A stretch of DNA of 53,808 nucleotides from Streptacidiphilus pinicola (GCF_003258295.1 NZ_QKYN01000161.1:1-53808), one strand, 5' to 3'; counted from the first letter of the stretch, positions 41,747-51,263 are shown. Notes: generated from the letters alone by a model not told the origin. A program made the numbers and translations.

Positions 41747-43026
41747 GTCTCCGGGATGTCCCGCCACCGGCGCAGCGGCGAGGCCAGCAGCCAAGGGCCG
41801 GTGGCGGCGAGGCAGCACGCGGCAACCCACAGTGCGGTGTGCAGGCCGAGCCAAGCGCCGAGCACGCCGCCCAGGAGTGCCCCCAGCGGCATCGTGCTCC
41901 ACACCACCCAACGGATGCCGGCGTTGACGCGACCGAGCAGCTCCTTCGGGATGATCGACTGGCGGTAGGCCATCTGCGCGGTCTGATAGACGGCGCCGCC
42001 GGCATTGAAGACTGCCCAGCCGAGCGAGTAGAGGATCAGCCCGAAACCGGAAGAGGCCAGCGGCATCAGCAGCGCGAACGGAGCACAGACGATCAACGCC
42101 AGCCACATCACCCGTGCGTTGCCCACCCTGGCGGTCACGGGGCGTGCGACCAGGCTGCCTGCGAAGCCGCCCAGCACTCCGGTGCCGAGCACCACACCGG
42201 CCACGGGAGCGGACGTATGCAGGCCGCGCACCAGGTAGACGACCTCCAGGCTGCCGATGGCGATGATGCCGAGGTTGGCGGTCGCGGTGCAGCAGGTGAT
42301 GGCACGCAGCACCGGATTGCCCCAGGCGTAGCGCAGGCCCTCCGTCATGGCCGCACGGAAGCTGACCGGAACGGCCTTGGCCCGGTCCGCTTCGGATCCG
42401 GCGTCCGGGGTGCGCATCAGCAGTAGGGTGGCAGTCGCGATCACGTAGGAGACGGAGTCGACCGCGACAGCCCGCGCCGCCGTGAGTACACCGGCCAACA
42501 GGGCACCCAGAGCCGGTCCGGCCGCATCGGAGGCCGTCTCGGTGGAGTTGAGTTTCGCGTTACCGTCCACGAGCTGTTCGCGCGTCAGCACGCTGGGGAG
42601 ATAGCTGATATTGGCGATGCTGTAGAAAACGGTGACGCTCCCGACCAGAGCCGTGACCAGGTAGAGCTGCCAAAGGTGTACGTGTCCGAAGAAAGCCACG
42701 GCCGGCACGGATCCCATGGCCAGCGCACACAGAATCTGACACCAGATCATCAGCCTGCGCTTGCGGACCCGATCGACCACGACGCCGGCCGGAAGCGTGA
42801 ACAGCGCCGCCGGAAGTCTGCGGGCCAGGCTGAGCATGGCGATCTGGAAGGTGGTCGCACCCAGGTTCTGGACAGCCATCAGCGGGATGAGCAGAGTTGA
42901 CACGGCCGAGCCGAGGTCGCTTGCCGCCCCGCCGCTCCAGAGCAGCAGGAAGTCCCTGTCGCGCCACAGCGATGAGCGCGCCTGTGAGGGGAGAGGCGTC
43001 GTTGTCGACGCTGTTTTGTCAGGCAC
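41743..43026 (-). CDS. MFS transporter, drug-efflux-like
   Basis: 427 aa, 12 helices. Family pattern: WRDRDFLLLWSGGAASDLGS near the N-terminus, the loop-2 motif GVVVDRVRKRRLM, and VFYSIANISYLPSVL, all typical of macrolide/enterobactin-type exporters. Substrate unknown. Start GTG 43026 is the only one in frame before a stop, without a ribosome site (TTATGATGAGTG), so it may be leaderless or poorly translated. GTTGG-N7-CCAAC at 43046-43062 lies just upstream as a possible operator. Convergent with LysR, stops overlapping by 4 bases. Confidence 0.85.
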   Translation of the reverse strand: MPDKTASTTTPLPSQARSSLWRDRDFLLLWSGGAASDLGSAVSTLLIPLMAVQNLGATTFQIAMLSLARRLPAALFTLPAGVVVDRVRKRRLMIWCQILCALAMGSVPAVAFFGHVHLWQLYLVTALVGSVTVFYSIANISYLPSVLTREQLVDGNAKLNSTETASDAAGPALGALLAGVLTAARAVAVDSVSYVIATATLLLMRTPDAGSEADRAKAVPVSFRAAMTEGLRYAWGNPVLRAITCCTATANLGIIAIGSLEVVYLVRGLHTSAPVAGVVLGTGVLGGFAGSLVARPVTARVGNARVMWLALIVCAPFALLMPLASSGFGLILYSLGWAVFNAGGAVYQTAQMAYRQSIIPKELLGRVNAGIRWVVWSTMPLGALLGGVLGAWLGLHTALWVAACCLAATGPWLLASPLRRWRDIPET

Positions 43027-43045
43027 TCATCATAATTACCGCATA

Positions 43046-43062
43046 GTTGGTCGCGGGCCAAC
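43046..43062. promoter_or_regulatory. inverted repeat upstream of the MFS gene
   Basis: GTTGG-N7-CCAAC, 20 bases before the GTG start of the MFS gene, in an otherwise AT-richer stretch of 157 bases holding no gene. A TetR- or MarR-type operator is possible; no adjacent regulator of those families is present. Confidence 0.4.
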
Positions 43063-43183
43063 CAAAATGGGGTATGAGCGCGCGTCATCATGGTCGCTTT
43101 ACGGAGCCATCACCAGATCTGCCACCACGGGCATCGGTGACATCTTCCTGCCACTCGCACGTTTACCGTTTCCGGCCACTGAC

Positions 43184-43978
43184 TCACCACTTCTGACGGT
43201 CCCGCAGCACCGGGAACTCGGCGCGGGTTCGCGCGACGACCGCCGGGTCGAACTCGACCGTCAGCACCTCCTCCGTACTGCCGGACTCACCGCCGTTCGC
43301 CTCGCCGAGGACCGTGCCCCACGGGTCCACCACGACGCTGAGACCCGCCTGCGGGACGCCCCCGTGGGTGCCCGCGGTGTTGCAGGCGAAGACCAGCGCC
43401 TGCTCCTCCACCGCGCGGGCGCGGGCCAGCAGGGACCAGTGGCCGGCGCGGCGGGCCGGCCAGGCCGAGGGGAGGACGAAGAGCTCCGCGCCCTGGTCGA
43501 GCACCGCCCGGAACAGCTCAGGGAAACGCAGGTCGTAACAGGTCGCCAGGCCCATCCGCCCGAAGGGCGTGTCCACCACGCAGAGCTCCTGGCCCGCCGC
43601 CATCAACGCGGCCTCGCCGCTGTCGAAGCCGAAGCGGTGGATCTTGCGGTACCAGGCGTGCAGCTCGCCGTCGGGCGCGAAGAGCAGCGAGGTGTTGCAG
43701 AGCGGCCCCTCCGGGTCGCGCTCCACGATCGAGCCGGCGTGCAGCCAGACGCCCGCGTCGCGGGCGGCCGCGGACATCACCTCGGCGGTGGGGCCCTCCA
43801 ACGACTCCGCGCCGTCCGCCCACGCCTCGTAGGCGAAGCCGCCCAGCGGCCACAGCTCCGGCAGCACCACGAGGTCGGCGACCCCGCGCTGGGCGCGGAC
43901 CAACTCCGCGATCCGGGCCCGGCGTTCGTCCGCCGACTCGCGCTCGTTGACATCGATCTGGACAAGAGAAGCGCGCAC
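43184..43978 (-). CDS. carbon-nitrogen hydrolase (nitrilase superfamily amidase)
   Basis: 264 aa. Shows the Glu-Lys-Cys triad: VVLPELWPLG (Glu), WYRKIHRFGF (Lys) and ATCYDLRFPELF (Cys), the pattern of omega-amidase/NIT2-like hydrolases. Probably removes the amide of an alpha-keto-dicarboxylate amide such as 2-oxoglutaramate, or repairs deaminated glutathione-like thiols; the exact substrate cannot be fixed. GTG 43978 begins VRASLVQIDVN, the conserved start of the family. Divergent from the mycothiol-type isomerase gene. Confidence 0.88.
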   Translation of the reverse strand: MRASLVQIDVNERESADERRARIAELVRAQRGVADLVVLPELWPLGGFAYEAWADGAESLEGPTAEVMSAAARDAGVWLHAGSIVERDPEGPLCNTSLLFAPDGELHAWYRKIHRFGFDSGEAALMAAGQELCVVDTPFGRMGLATCYDLRFPELFRAVLDQGAELFVLPSAWPARRAGHWSLLARARAVEEQALVFACNTAGTHGGVPQAGLSVVVDPWGTVLGEANGGESGSTEEVLTVEFDPAVVARTRAEFPVLRDRQKW

Positions 43979-44089
43979 GGTACCACCCGTTTCGTCAAGA
44001 GCCCTACGATCGACACCGGAAAGCGCTGCCTGGGCACTCCAGGCAGCGTAACGTGCCGATAGCGCAGTTGGCTGCTCCGCCGAGGGGTC

Positions 44090-44923
44090 GTGAACGTGAC
44101 CGACAAGCAGACCGTCCAGGCGTACGCCGATGCTTGGACCCAGTCCATCGAGGCCATATCCGAGCTGGTCGCCCCGCTCCCCGAGGGAGCGTGGAACCGA
44201 CCCACCGAATGCCCGGGGTGGTCCGTGCGGGACGTCGTCTCGCACATCATCGCCATGGAGTCCGAACTCCTGGGCGATCCACGCCCCATCCACACGCTGC
44301 CACGCGATCTGCGGCACGTCGTGGACGAGTTCAGCCGCCACTGCGAGGTGCCGGTGGACAAGCGGCGCTGCCACACCGCGGTGGAGATGGCCTCGGAGCT
44401 TGAGTACACCGTGATCCGCCGGGGCCGTGCCCTGCGGAGCACCCGGTACGAGCCGCTGGACGAGGTCCGCTGGCCGATGGGCCCCTACAGCCGGGACGTC
44501 CCCTACCACCAGCTGCTGCGCACGCGCGTCTTCGACGTGTGGACCCACGAGCAGGACATCCGGCGGGCCCTGGCCCGCCCCGGCAACCTGGACTCCCCGG
44601 CGGCCGCGATCACGCGCGACTACCTGATCGAGATGCTCCCGCGCGCCGTGGCCAAACTGGCCGGCGCCCCGTCGGGCTCCACGGCGGTCTTCGACGTCCA
44701 CGGCGAGCAGGAGTTCATGCGCACGGTCCACGTGGACGTCGACGGCCGCGGCCGGGTGGACGGCGAGGTGCTGTTGGTCCCCTCGGTCCGCCTCAGCATG
44801 GACTGGGAGACCTTCTCCCGCCTCGCCTGCGGCCGCGTCCCCGCGCACGCCGCGGAGGCGAAACTCGAGGGCGACGAGTCCCTTGGCCACCGCATCCTGG
44901 ACAACTTCGCCGTCACGCCCTGA
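44090..44923 (+). CDS. maleylpyruvate isomerase family (mycothiol-dependent, DinB-like) protein
   Basis: 277 aa. N-terminal DinB-like four-helix domain with the metal histidines in VRDVVSHIIAMESELLGD and RVFDVWTHEQDIRRAL (His about 55, Asp/His later), and a C-terminal MDMPI-type domain. Members use mycothiol as cofactor and bind zinc; the true reaction here is unknown. GTG 44090 follows GAGGGG closely; GTG 44096 is also possible. Divergent from the nitrilase-family gene by 111 bases. Confidence 0.8.
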   Translation: MNVTDKQTVQAYADAWTQSIEAISELVAPLPEGAWNRPTECPGWSVRDVVSHIIAMESELLGDPRPIHTLPRDLRHVVDEFSRHCEVPVDKRRCHTAVEMASELEYTVIRRGRALRSTRYEPLDEVRWPMGPYSRDVPYHQLLRTRVFDVWTHEQDIRRALARPGNLDSPAAAITRDYLIEMLPRAVAKLAGAPSGSTAVFDVHGEQEFMRTVHVDVDGRGRVDGEVLLVPSVRLSMDWETFSRLACGRVPAHAAEAKLEGDESLGHRILDNFAVTP

Positions 44924-44929
44924 CCACCT

Positions 44930-44983
44930 CAGGGGCGCGGGGACGCCGGCAACCGGCTCGCGCCCCTGGGTAGGTGCACCTAC
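44930..44983. repeat. nested inverted-repeat intergenic element, copy 2
   Basis: Arms CAGGGGCGCG at 44930-44939 and CGCGCCCCTG at 44959-44968, with an inner GCCGG/CCGGC hairpin at 44945-44957. A perfect 14-base palindrome, GTAGGTGCACCTAC, is attached at 44970-44983. Same outer arms as the element at 5812. It separates convergent genes, and the stop codon of the MFS gene (44980-44982) lies within the palindrome. Confidence 0.7.
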
Positions 44984-46377
44984 CGGCGGGAGCGTGCGCG
45001 AGGAACCGACGTCCCGATGATCTCGCGCTCGCGCGCGAGCGCGCGCTTGCGGAGGCGGAGGATCTGGAGGAGGCCGAAGGCCATCGGCAGGTAGAGCATG
45101 GCGAAGGCCGCGCGGAAGCCGGAGGCGGTGTAGTCGGTGCCGCCGCCTGGGGTGTTGAGGTCCAGGACGAGGCCGATCAGGAAGAGGGCCAGGACCGCGG
45201 CGATGAAGCCGCCCATGTTGACGATGCCGGAGGCCGTCCCGACCCGCTCCGGCGGGTTGACCGGGCGGGCGTAGTCGAGGCCGATGAGGGACGCGGGCCC
45301 GTTGCTGCCCATGACGACCGCCAGGGCGATCAGCAGCCACATCGGGACGTGGCCGGCCGACGGCCAGGTCAGGACCGCGGCCCAGACCCCGCCCGTGGTG
45401 GCGACGACGGCGAAGACGGTCGGTGTCCGCCAGGACGGTCGGCGGGACATCAGCTGGCCGAAGAGGACCGCGAAGCCCATGCCGGCGACGATCACCAGGC
45501 TGAGCAGCGCGCCGGCGAGGGCGCGCGACAGGTGCTGGCCGGACATGAGGAACGGCATGCCCCACAGCAGCAGGAAACTTGAGGCCGGGAACGCCGTGGT
45601 GAAGTGGACCCACATGCCCAGCCGTGTACCGGGCTCCCGCCAGGACGAGCGGATCTGGTCGCGCAGCGAGAAGCCGGGGGCGGGCGGCGGGGCGTCGGGG
45701 ACGCGTGCGCCCCGGCGCACGAACAGCGGCTCGCGCCGCGCGCTGTCCGGCGTCTCACGCAGGACCAGGACGACGAGCGCCAGCACGCCGAAGCCGAGCA
45801 GCGCGGTGGTGCCGAAGGTCGCCGTCCAGCCGGCGCTGTGCAGGACCTGGGAGAGCACCATCGTCGAGACGAGGTTGCCGATCGTGCCGACCAGGCCGGT
45901 CAGCTGGGCGATGAAGGGGTTGCGGAAGAGCGGGAACCAGCGCGAGCCGATCCGCAGCACGCTGACGAACGTCATCGCGTCGCCGCAGCCGAGCACGCCG
46001 CGCGCGAGCAGCGCCGGGGTGAAGGAGGTCGCGAGCGCGAAACCGAGCTGGCCTGCGGTGAGCAGTACGAGGCCCGCGCTGAGGATCCGGCGCGGGCCAT
46101 GACGGTCGACCAGCAGGCCGACCGGGATCTGCATCCCGGCGTAGACCAGGACCTGCAGGATGGAGAAGGTGGACAGCGCGGAGGCGTTGATGCCGAACCG
46201 CGCCGCCGCGTCCACCCCGGCGACGCCGAGGCTGGTGCGGTGGACGACCGCGAGGACGTAGACCGTGACGCCGATGCCCCAGGCCAGCCACGCGCCCCTG
46301 CCGCCCGGCGGCTCCCGCCGCACCTGGGCAGGGGCGAGGGGAGTCTCGGCGGCGCTGGTGGCGGGATCGACAGGCAT
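44980..46377 (-). CDS. MFS transporter
   Basis: 465 aa, about 12 helices. It carries VVHRTSLGVAGVDAA in helix 1, the loop motif GLLVDRHGPRRIL and a later AVVMGSNGPASLIGLDY segment. The pattern is that of actinobacterial NarK/organic-anion-like permeases without enough detail to name a substrate. A basic C-terminal tail (RLRKRALARERE) follows the last helix. Monocistronic on the minus strand. A possible efflux or nutrient role cannot be chosen. Confidence 0.83.
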   Translation of the reverse strand: MPVDPATSAAETPLAPAQVRREPPGGRGAWLAWGIGVTVYVLAVVHRTSLGVAGVDAAARFGINASALSTFSILQVLVYAGMQIPVGLLVDRHGPRRILSAGLVLLTAGQLGFALATSFTPALLARGVLGCGDAMTFVSVLRIGSRWFPLFRNPFIAQLTGLVGTIGNLVSTMVLSQVLHSAGWTATFGTTALLGFGVLALVVLVLRETPDSARREPLFVRRGARVPDAPPPAPGFSLRDQIRSSWREPGTRLGMWVHFTTAFPASSFLLLWGMPFLMSGQHLSRALAGALLSLVIVAGMGFAVLFGQLMSRRPSWRTPTVFAVVATTGGVWAAVLTWPSAGHVPMWLLIALAVVMGSNGPASLIGLDYARPVNPPERVGTASGIVNMGGFIAAVLALFLIGLVLDLNTPGGGTDYTASGFRAAFAMLYLPMAFGLLQILRLRKRALAREREIIGTSVPRARSRR

Positions 46378-46449
46378 GGTGCCGTCATCCTAATTGGTAT
46401 GACGAATTGCCCTGCCTGGTGTCCGCCCTGTGAACGATGCAGGCAGCAA

Positions 46450-47454
46450 CTAGTGGGTCTCGGCCCAGTTGAACAGGGTGAAGACCCGACTGTCGAAGAA
46501 CGGGCTGTAGCTGGTCCAGCTGTTGGGGCCGCCGGTGTCCAGGCCGCCGGTGATGCCGACGAGGTAGCCGGTGTTGCCGTTGAAGCCCAGCAGCCACGGG
46601 CCGCCGGAGGTGCCGCCGTAGAAGCCGGTGCAGTACAGCACCATCTGCCGGTAGCCGGAGAGGTGGCTGGTCGGGTAGCTCGGGTGGCAGCGGATCGCCT
46701 CGTCCGCGGAATCGGCGCTGATCTTCGGGTAGCCGAGCGCGGTGACGTACATGCTGTACGTCGAGGGGTGGCTCAGCCAGTTGCCGCCGGTGACGCTCTG
46801 GACCGTCTGGCCCTTGCTGTTGTCGGCGACCTGCGCGAAGGCGTAGTCGTAGTCGCTGCCGGAACCGATGCCGGAGTAGTGGGAGTCCTTGAAGACCTTG
46901 GTGACGGCCCAGATCCCGTAGGGCTGCTGCGCGGCGCCGTGCTGGTACTTCGGCACGTAGGCCATCCAGCTGCCCGGGTTGCAGTGGGCGGCCATGATGA
47001 TCAGGTTGCCGTGGGTGCTGTCCACGACGCTGGCGGTGCAGTAGTGCGTGGTCAGGTCCTGCGAGGCGTAGACGATGATGCCGGTGCTCGAGGCGCCCGT
47101 GAAGTGGCTCGCGTGGGCGATCGTGCTGCCGGTCGTCGCGTGGGCGCCCACCGACGTGGTCGACTTCGCCGGCGCGTCGACCGAGGTGGCGGCGGCCAGG
47201 CGGGCCGGCGTCCAGAACTTGGCGGCGGAGGAGGCGTTCCAGGTGCTCGGGGCGGCGGCGGCCATGCGCGGCGAGGCCGCCATCGAGCCGCCCGGCAGCG
47301 CGGACGCCTGGGCGCCGGCCGTGGCGGTGCCGCTCGGTCCGTTGATCTCCGCCAGCGCGGAGGGCACGAACACGGCCCCCAGCACGCCCGCGGCGAACAG
47401 CGCCGCGACGCCCGCCTTGATCCCTCCGAAACGGCGCCGTCTGCGCTCGCCCAC
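46450..47454 (-). CDS. secreted trypsin-like serine peptidase (S1 family)
   Basis: 334 aa. Signal peptide: MGERRRRRFGGIKAGVAALF with cleavage near PSALA. A long Ala/Ser linker of about 90 residues precedes the protease domain. Triad: His in IMAAHCNPG, Asp in DYDYAFAQV and Ser in FYGGTSGGPW. Cysteines near the His and Ser suggest two disulfides. Start moved to GTG 47454, seven bases after GGGGAG, instead of GTG 47469 with no ribosome site. Probably an exported digestive or envelope-processing peptidase. Confidence 0.85.
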   Translation of the reverse strand: MGERRRRRFGGIKAGVAALFAAGVLGAVFVPSALAEINGPSGTATAGAQASALPGGSMAASPRMAAAAPSTWNASSAAKFWTPARLAAATSVDAPAKSTTSVGAHATTGSTIAHASHFTGASSTGIIVYASQDLTTHYCTASVVDSTHGNLIIMAAHCNPGSWMAYVPKYQHGAAQQPYGIWAVTKVFKDSHYSGIGSGSDYDYAFAQVADNSKGQTVQSVTGGNWLSHPSTYSMYVTALGYPKISADSADEAIRCHPSYPTSHLSGYRQMVLYCTGFYGGTSGGPWLLGFNGNTGYLVGITGGLDTGGPNSWTSYSPFFDSRVFTLFNWAETH

Positions 47455-47577
47455 CGTGGAACTCCCCACCCTTTGCCTATTTGTCTTTACACACTCTCAT
47501 ATGACTGCCCGTCCGCCCGAGGTGTGACCGGCTCCCGTTAGCAGGCCGTGACCTGTGGATTTCCTCTGAACCCCGCG

Positions 47578-48693
47578 TCACACCCGGCCCACCAGCCACT
47601 CGGCCCGGCCGCTCATCCGCGCCTGGCGGAACGCCTCGTCCCTGACCCACGGCGTCCGGTCGGTGACGACGGCTCGGACGGTCGCCCGCGCATTCGCCCC
47701 CACGCCCAGCGCACCGGTGTCCAGCGCGCCACCCCCGTCCCGCAGCGCGCCCGACGGCACCGGGCGCCCGTCCACGGTCCAGCTGACGGAGAGTCGGGCG
47801 CCGTCGCCGGCGAGCGGCAGCGTGTCGAGGCGCAGCGTCCGGCCCAGCGGCACCGGCCCGGCCTGCGGCGCGGGTTCGGCGTCGTCCACGAGCCGGAGCT
47901 GCCGGTAGAAGGACTCGATGATCGCCTCCCGGCAGGGGAGGTTGTAGACGCCGCCGAGGGTCCGCATGATCGAGTCCTGGGTGGGCCGGTAGAGGCCGTT
48001 GGCGCTCCGGTACGCGCCGACCACGCCGCCGGTGGGGTCGGCGGCGCCCAGCCAGCGCCACCACTTCGCGTGCGCCGTGGTCATCGCGTCGGCGCCCTGG
48101 GTGGACAGGTTCGGGAAGTCGGCGTTGTCGCCCGGCGCGGCGTCGTACTCGTCACCGAGGCCGCCCACGGTGTGTCCCATCTCGTGCTCGATGATGCGGG
48201 CCGCGTCCGGCGAGCCCGCCGCCAGTGTGGTGACGCCCGGACCGCCCGCGCCGCCGTACTGTGTCGAGTGGGCGAGCGCGATCACGTAGCGGGGTCCGGC
48301 GGCCGGGCCGACCCAGTGCGAGACGGCCGCGTCGTCGGCGCAGAGCAGGCGCGGCGTGCCGCCGCAGTCGAAGTGCATGCCGAGCGGAGAGCCGTCGCCG
48401 ATGCCGGAGTGCGGGGAGACCAGGTCGACCCGGCGGACGTCGAAGAGGCGCGCGTAGCTCCGGAAGGGTTCGACGGAGCCGAGCGCCCGCCAGGTCGCCG
48501 CCGCCTGCGCGCGGAACTGCGGCAGTTCGTCGGAGGTGTAGCCGTCGCCCACCAGGACGATGCTGATCCGGTTGGCGGCCGGGCCGTTGTCGACGAGGTC
48601 GACCGTGTCCACGACGCGCGCCTCGGACGCGGACGCGGGAGTGGCGCCGAAAAGGAGTGCGAGCAACAGCAGCAGAGCGGCAGAAAGCTTCAC
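47578..48693 (-). CDS. secreted M64 family metallopeptidase (IgA-peptidase-like)
   Basis: 371 aa. Signal peptide MKLSAALLLLLALLFGATPA with cleavage near SASEA, then an M64 domain beginning ISIVLVGDGYTSDELPQF. The zinc site is HEMGHTVGGLGDEY (HExxHxxGxxxEY-type). Another 130 residues follow, ending in an Ig-like segment (LSVSWTVDGRPVP). M64 members cleave IgA in gut bacteria, but in soil actinomycetes the target is unknown. GTG 48693 has no ribosome site; the compact signal peptide supports it. Confidence 0.87.
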   Translation of the reverse strand: MKLSAALLLLLALLFGATPASASEARVVDTVDLVDNGPAANRISIVLVGDGYTSDELPQFRAQAAATWRALGSVEPFRSYARLFDVRRVDLVSPHSGIGDGSPLGMHFDCGGTPRLLCADDAAVSHWVGPAAGPRYVIALAHSTQYGGAGGPGVTTLAAGSPDAARIIEHEMGHTVGGLGDEYDAAPGDNADFPNLSTQGADAMTTAHAKWWRWLGAADPTGGVVGAYRSANGLYRPTQDSIMRTLGGVYNLPCREAIIESFYRQLRLVDDAEPAPQAGPVPLGRTLRLDTLPLAGDGARLSVSWTVDGRPVPSGALRDGGGALDTGALGVGANARATVRAVVTDRTPWVRDEAFRQARMSGRAEWLVGRV

Positions 48694-48812
48694 TCAAGAC
48701 AGAACGAGCGTGCTGGGCAACAGATGTTGAGCCATTCGGTCAAAAGGGACATTCCACAGCGAAAGGAGCCCGGGGCCGCGAACGGCGACCCCGGGCTCCC
48801 TCGGCAGTCCGG

Positions 48813-50261
48813 CTACTGCCAGCTGATCAGCTTCTTCGGGTCCGCCAGGATCGCCGCCGTGTCGGCGAGGACCTTGGAGCCCAGCTCGCCGTCGACCATC
48901 CGGTGGTCGAAGGAGAGCGCCAGCGTCGTCACCAGACGCGGGACCACCCGGCCCTTGTGCACCCAGGGCAGCTCCCGGACCTGACCGAACGCCAGGATCG
49001 CGGCCTCGCCCGGGTTCAGGATCGGGGTGCCCGAGTCGACGCCGAAGACGCCGACGTTGGTGATGGTCACCGTGCCGCCCTGCATCGCGGCCGGCGAGGT
49101 CTTGCCCTCGCGGGCCACCTCGATCAGACCGGTCAGCGCCTGGGCCAGGTCGGGCAGCGTCATGCTGCCCGCGTCCTTGATGTTCGGCACGATCAGGCCG
49201 CGCGGCGTCGCCGCGGCGATGCCGAGGTTGACCGAGCGCTTGTAGACGATCTCCTGGTTGGCCTCGTCCCAGCTGGCGTTGACCTCCGGGTGGCGCCGGA
49301 TCGCGATCAACAGGGCCTTGGCGACCAGCAGCAGCGGGCCGACGCGGACGCCCGCACCCAGCTCGCCGGTCTCCTTGAGCTTGGCGACCAGCCGCATCGT
49401 GCGGGTGACGTCCACCTGGACCCACTCCGTCACGTGCGGGGCGGTGAACGCCGAGGCGACCATCGCCGCCGCCGTCGCCTTGCGCACGCCCTTGATCGGG
49501 ACGCGGGTGTCACCGTCCGCGGACACGACCGGCGCCGCCGGGACGGCGGCCTCGGCCACCGGGGCCGCGACCGGAGCGGACGCGGCGGGCGCGGTCGTCG
49601 CGGCGACGTGCGCGTGCACGTCCTCGCGGGTGACCGTGCCGTGCGGGCCGGTCGGGGTGATCACGGCGAGGTCCACGCCGAGGTCCTTGGCCAGCTTCCG
49701 CACCGGCGGCTTGGCCAGCGGACGCTCGCCCGAGACCGGGGCCGCGCGCGCGGCCAGTGCCGGAGCCTCGGGAGCGGCCGGCGCGGGCGCGGCGGCCGGG
49801 GCCGGGGCCGGGGCGTAGTACGTCGCCTCGCCGCCGGACTGCACCACCGTCGGCGCGGGCGCCGCGGCGGGCTTCCGGGCACGGCGGCGGGACGAGCCCG
49901 AGCGCGGGCCGTAGCCGACCAGCACCTCGCGCCGCTCGGGCTCCGGCTCCTCGGCCGACGCGGCGGCAGCGGCGGGAGCCGCGGCCTCCTCGGCCGGGGC
50001 GCCGCCCGCGACGGCGACGCTGATGATCGCCATGCCGACGTCGACCGTCGTGCCCTCGCTGAAGAACAGCTCCTGCACCACCCCGTCGAAGGGGATCGGC
50101 AGCTCGACGGCGGCCTTGGCCGTCTCGACCTCGCAGACGATCTGGCCGTCGGTGACGGTGTCACCCGGCTGGACGTACCACTTGAGAATCTCGGCCTCGG
50201 TGAGGCCCTCGCCGACGTCCGGCATCTTGAACTGGCGGACGTTCGAAACAGCAGTGCTCAT
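48813..50261 (-). CDS. bkdC: branched-chain 2-oxoacid dehydrogenase E2 (dihydrolipoamide acyltransferase)
   Basis: 482 aa. Lipoyl domain with Lys49 in CEVETAKAAVELP, an Ala/Pro-rich flexible linker (about 90-180), a peripheral-subunit-binding domain (VRKLAKDLGVDLAVITPTG), and a catalytic acyltransferase core ending with SFDHRMVDG (catalytic His and Asp). Moves the acyl group from lipoate to CoA. ATG 50261 with GGAGAG five bases upstream. Last gene of the minus-strand operon. Assignment to the branched-chain rather than pyruvate complex rests on the split E1 alpha/beta and single lipoyl domain. Confidence 0.9.
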   Translation of the reverse strand: MSTAVSNVRQFKMPDVGEGLTEAEILKWYVQPGDTVTDGQIVCEVETAKAAVELPIPFDGVVQELFFSEGTTVDVGMAIISVAVAGGAPAEEAAAPAAAAASAEEPEPERREVLVGYGPRSGSSRRRARKPAAAPAPTVVQSGGEATYYAPAPAPAAAPAPAAPEAPALAARAAPVSGERPLAKPPVRKLAKDLGVDLAVITPTGPHGTVTREDVHAHVAATTAPAASAPVAAPVAEAAVPAAPVVSADGDTRVPIKGVRKATAAAMVASAFTAPHVTEWVQVDVTRTMRLVAKLKETGELGAGVRVGPLLLVAKALLIAIRRHPEVNASWDEANQEIVYKRSVNLGIAAATPRGLIVPNIKDAGSMTLPDLAQALTGLIEVAREGKTSPAAMQGGTVTITNVGVFGVDSGTPILNPGEAAILAFGQVRELPWVHKGRVVPRLVTTLALSFDHRMVDGELGSKVLADTAAILADPKKLISWQ

Positions 50262-50279
50262 CGTGCTCTCCAACCCCCG

Positions 50280-51263
50280 TCAGAAGGCGAGGGCGCGGTC
50301 GACGGCGTCGAGCACCCGGTCGAGGTCCGGCAGGTACGTCTCCTCCACCCGGGACGGCGGGTACGGGGCGAAGTAGCCGCCCACCCGCAGCACCGGGGCC
50401 TCCAGGGAGTAGAAGCAGCGCTCGGTGATCCGCGCGGCCAGCTCCGCACCCATGCCCAGGAAGACCGGCGCCTCGTGCACGATCACGGCGCGGCCGGTGC
50501 GCTTGACGGAGGCCTCGAGGGTGTCGAAGTCGACCGGGGAGAGCGAGCGCAGGTCGACGACCTCGATCTGGTGGCCGTCCTCGGCGGCGGCCTCGGCCGC
50601 CTCCAGGCAGACCTTGACCATCGGGCCGTAGGCGACCAGGGTCAGGTCCTTGCCGGCACGCGCGACGCGCGCGGCGTGCAGCGGGAGCGCGGCCTCGCCC
50701 AGCGGGTCCACGACGCCCTTGTCCCAGTAGCGGCGCTTCGGCTCCAGGAAGATCACCGGGTCGTCCGAGGCGATCGCCTGGCGCAGCATCCAGTGCGCGT
50801 CCACCGGGTTCGACGGGGAGACGACCTTCAGGCCGGCCGTGTGGGCGAAGTAGGTCTCGTGCGACTCGCTGTGGTGCTCGACGGCGCCGATGCCGCCGCC
50901 GAACGGGATGCGCACGGTGATCGGCAGCTTGACGTGGCCGAGCGCACGGGCGTGCATCTTGGCCAGCTGGGTGACGATCTGGTCGAAGGCCGGGTAGACG
51001 AAGCCGTCGAACTGGATCTCCACCACCGGGCGGTAGCCGCGCAGGGCCAGGCCGATCGCGGTGCCCATGATGCCGGACTCGGCCAGCGGGGTGTCGATGA
51101 TCCGGGCGTCGCCGAAGTCCTTGTGCAGGCCGTCGGTCACGCGGAAGACGCCGCCGAGGCGGCCCACGTCCTCGCCCATGACGAGGGTCTTCGGGTCGGC
51201 CTCCAGCGAGCGCCGCAGCGCCTCGTTGAGGGCCTTCACCATCGAGTACTTTTCAGCGGCCAT
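50280..51263 (-). CDS. bkdB: 2-oxoacid dehydrogenase E1 beta subunit
   Basis: 327 aa. Transketolase pyrimidine-binding and C-terminal domains: LVMGEDVGRLGGVFRVT, IDTPLAESGIMGTAIGLALRG (thiamine-site Glu), PFGGGIGAVEHHSES and SPVDFDTLEASVKRTGRAVIVHEAP. Forms the alpha2beta2 E1 that decarboxylates branched-chain 2-oxoacids (products of Val, Leu and Ile), supplying branched CoA primers for fatty acids. ATG 51263 sits one base after the E1 alpha TGA; GGGGAGG upstream. Confidence 0.92.
   Translation of the reverse strand: MAAEKYSMVKALNEALRRSLEADPKTLVMGEDVGRLGGVFRVTDGLHKDFGDARIIDTPLAESGIMGTAIGLALRGYRPVVEIQFDGFVYPAFDQIVTQLAKMHARALGHVKLPITVRIPFGGGIGAVEHHSESHETYFAHTAGLKVVSPSNPVDAHWMLRQAIASDDPVIFLEPKRRYWDKGVVDPLGEAALPLHAARVARAGKDLTLVAYGPMVKVCLEAAEAAAEDGHQIEVVDLRSLSPVDFDTLEASVKRTGRAVIVHEAPVFLGMGAELAARITERCFYSLEAPVLRVGGYFAPYPPSRVEETYLPDLDRVLDAVDRALAF

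Noticed and set aside
43979-45613. N-terminal extension of the nitrilase-family frame
   Set aside because: Runs antisense through the mycothiol-type isomerase and the repeat element; family homology begins exactly at GTG 43978.
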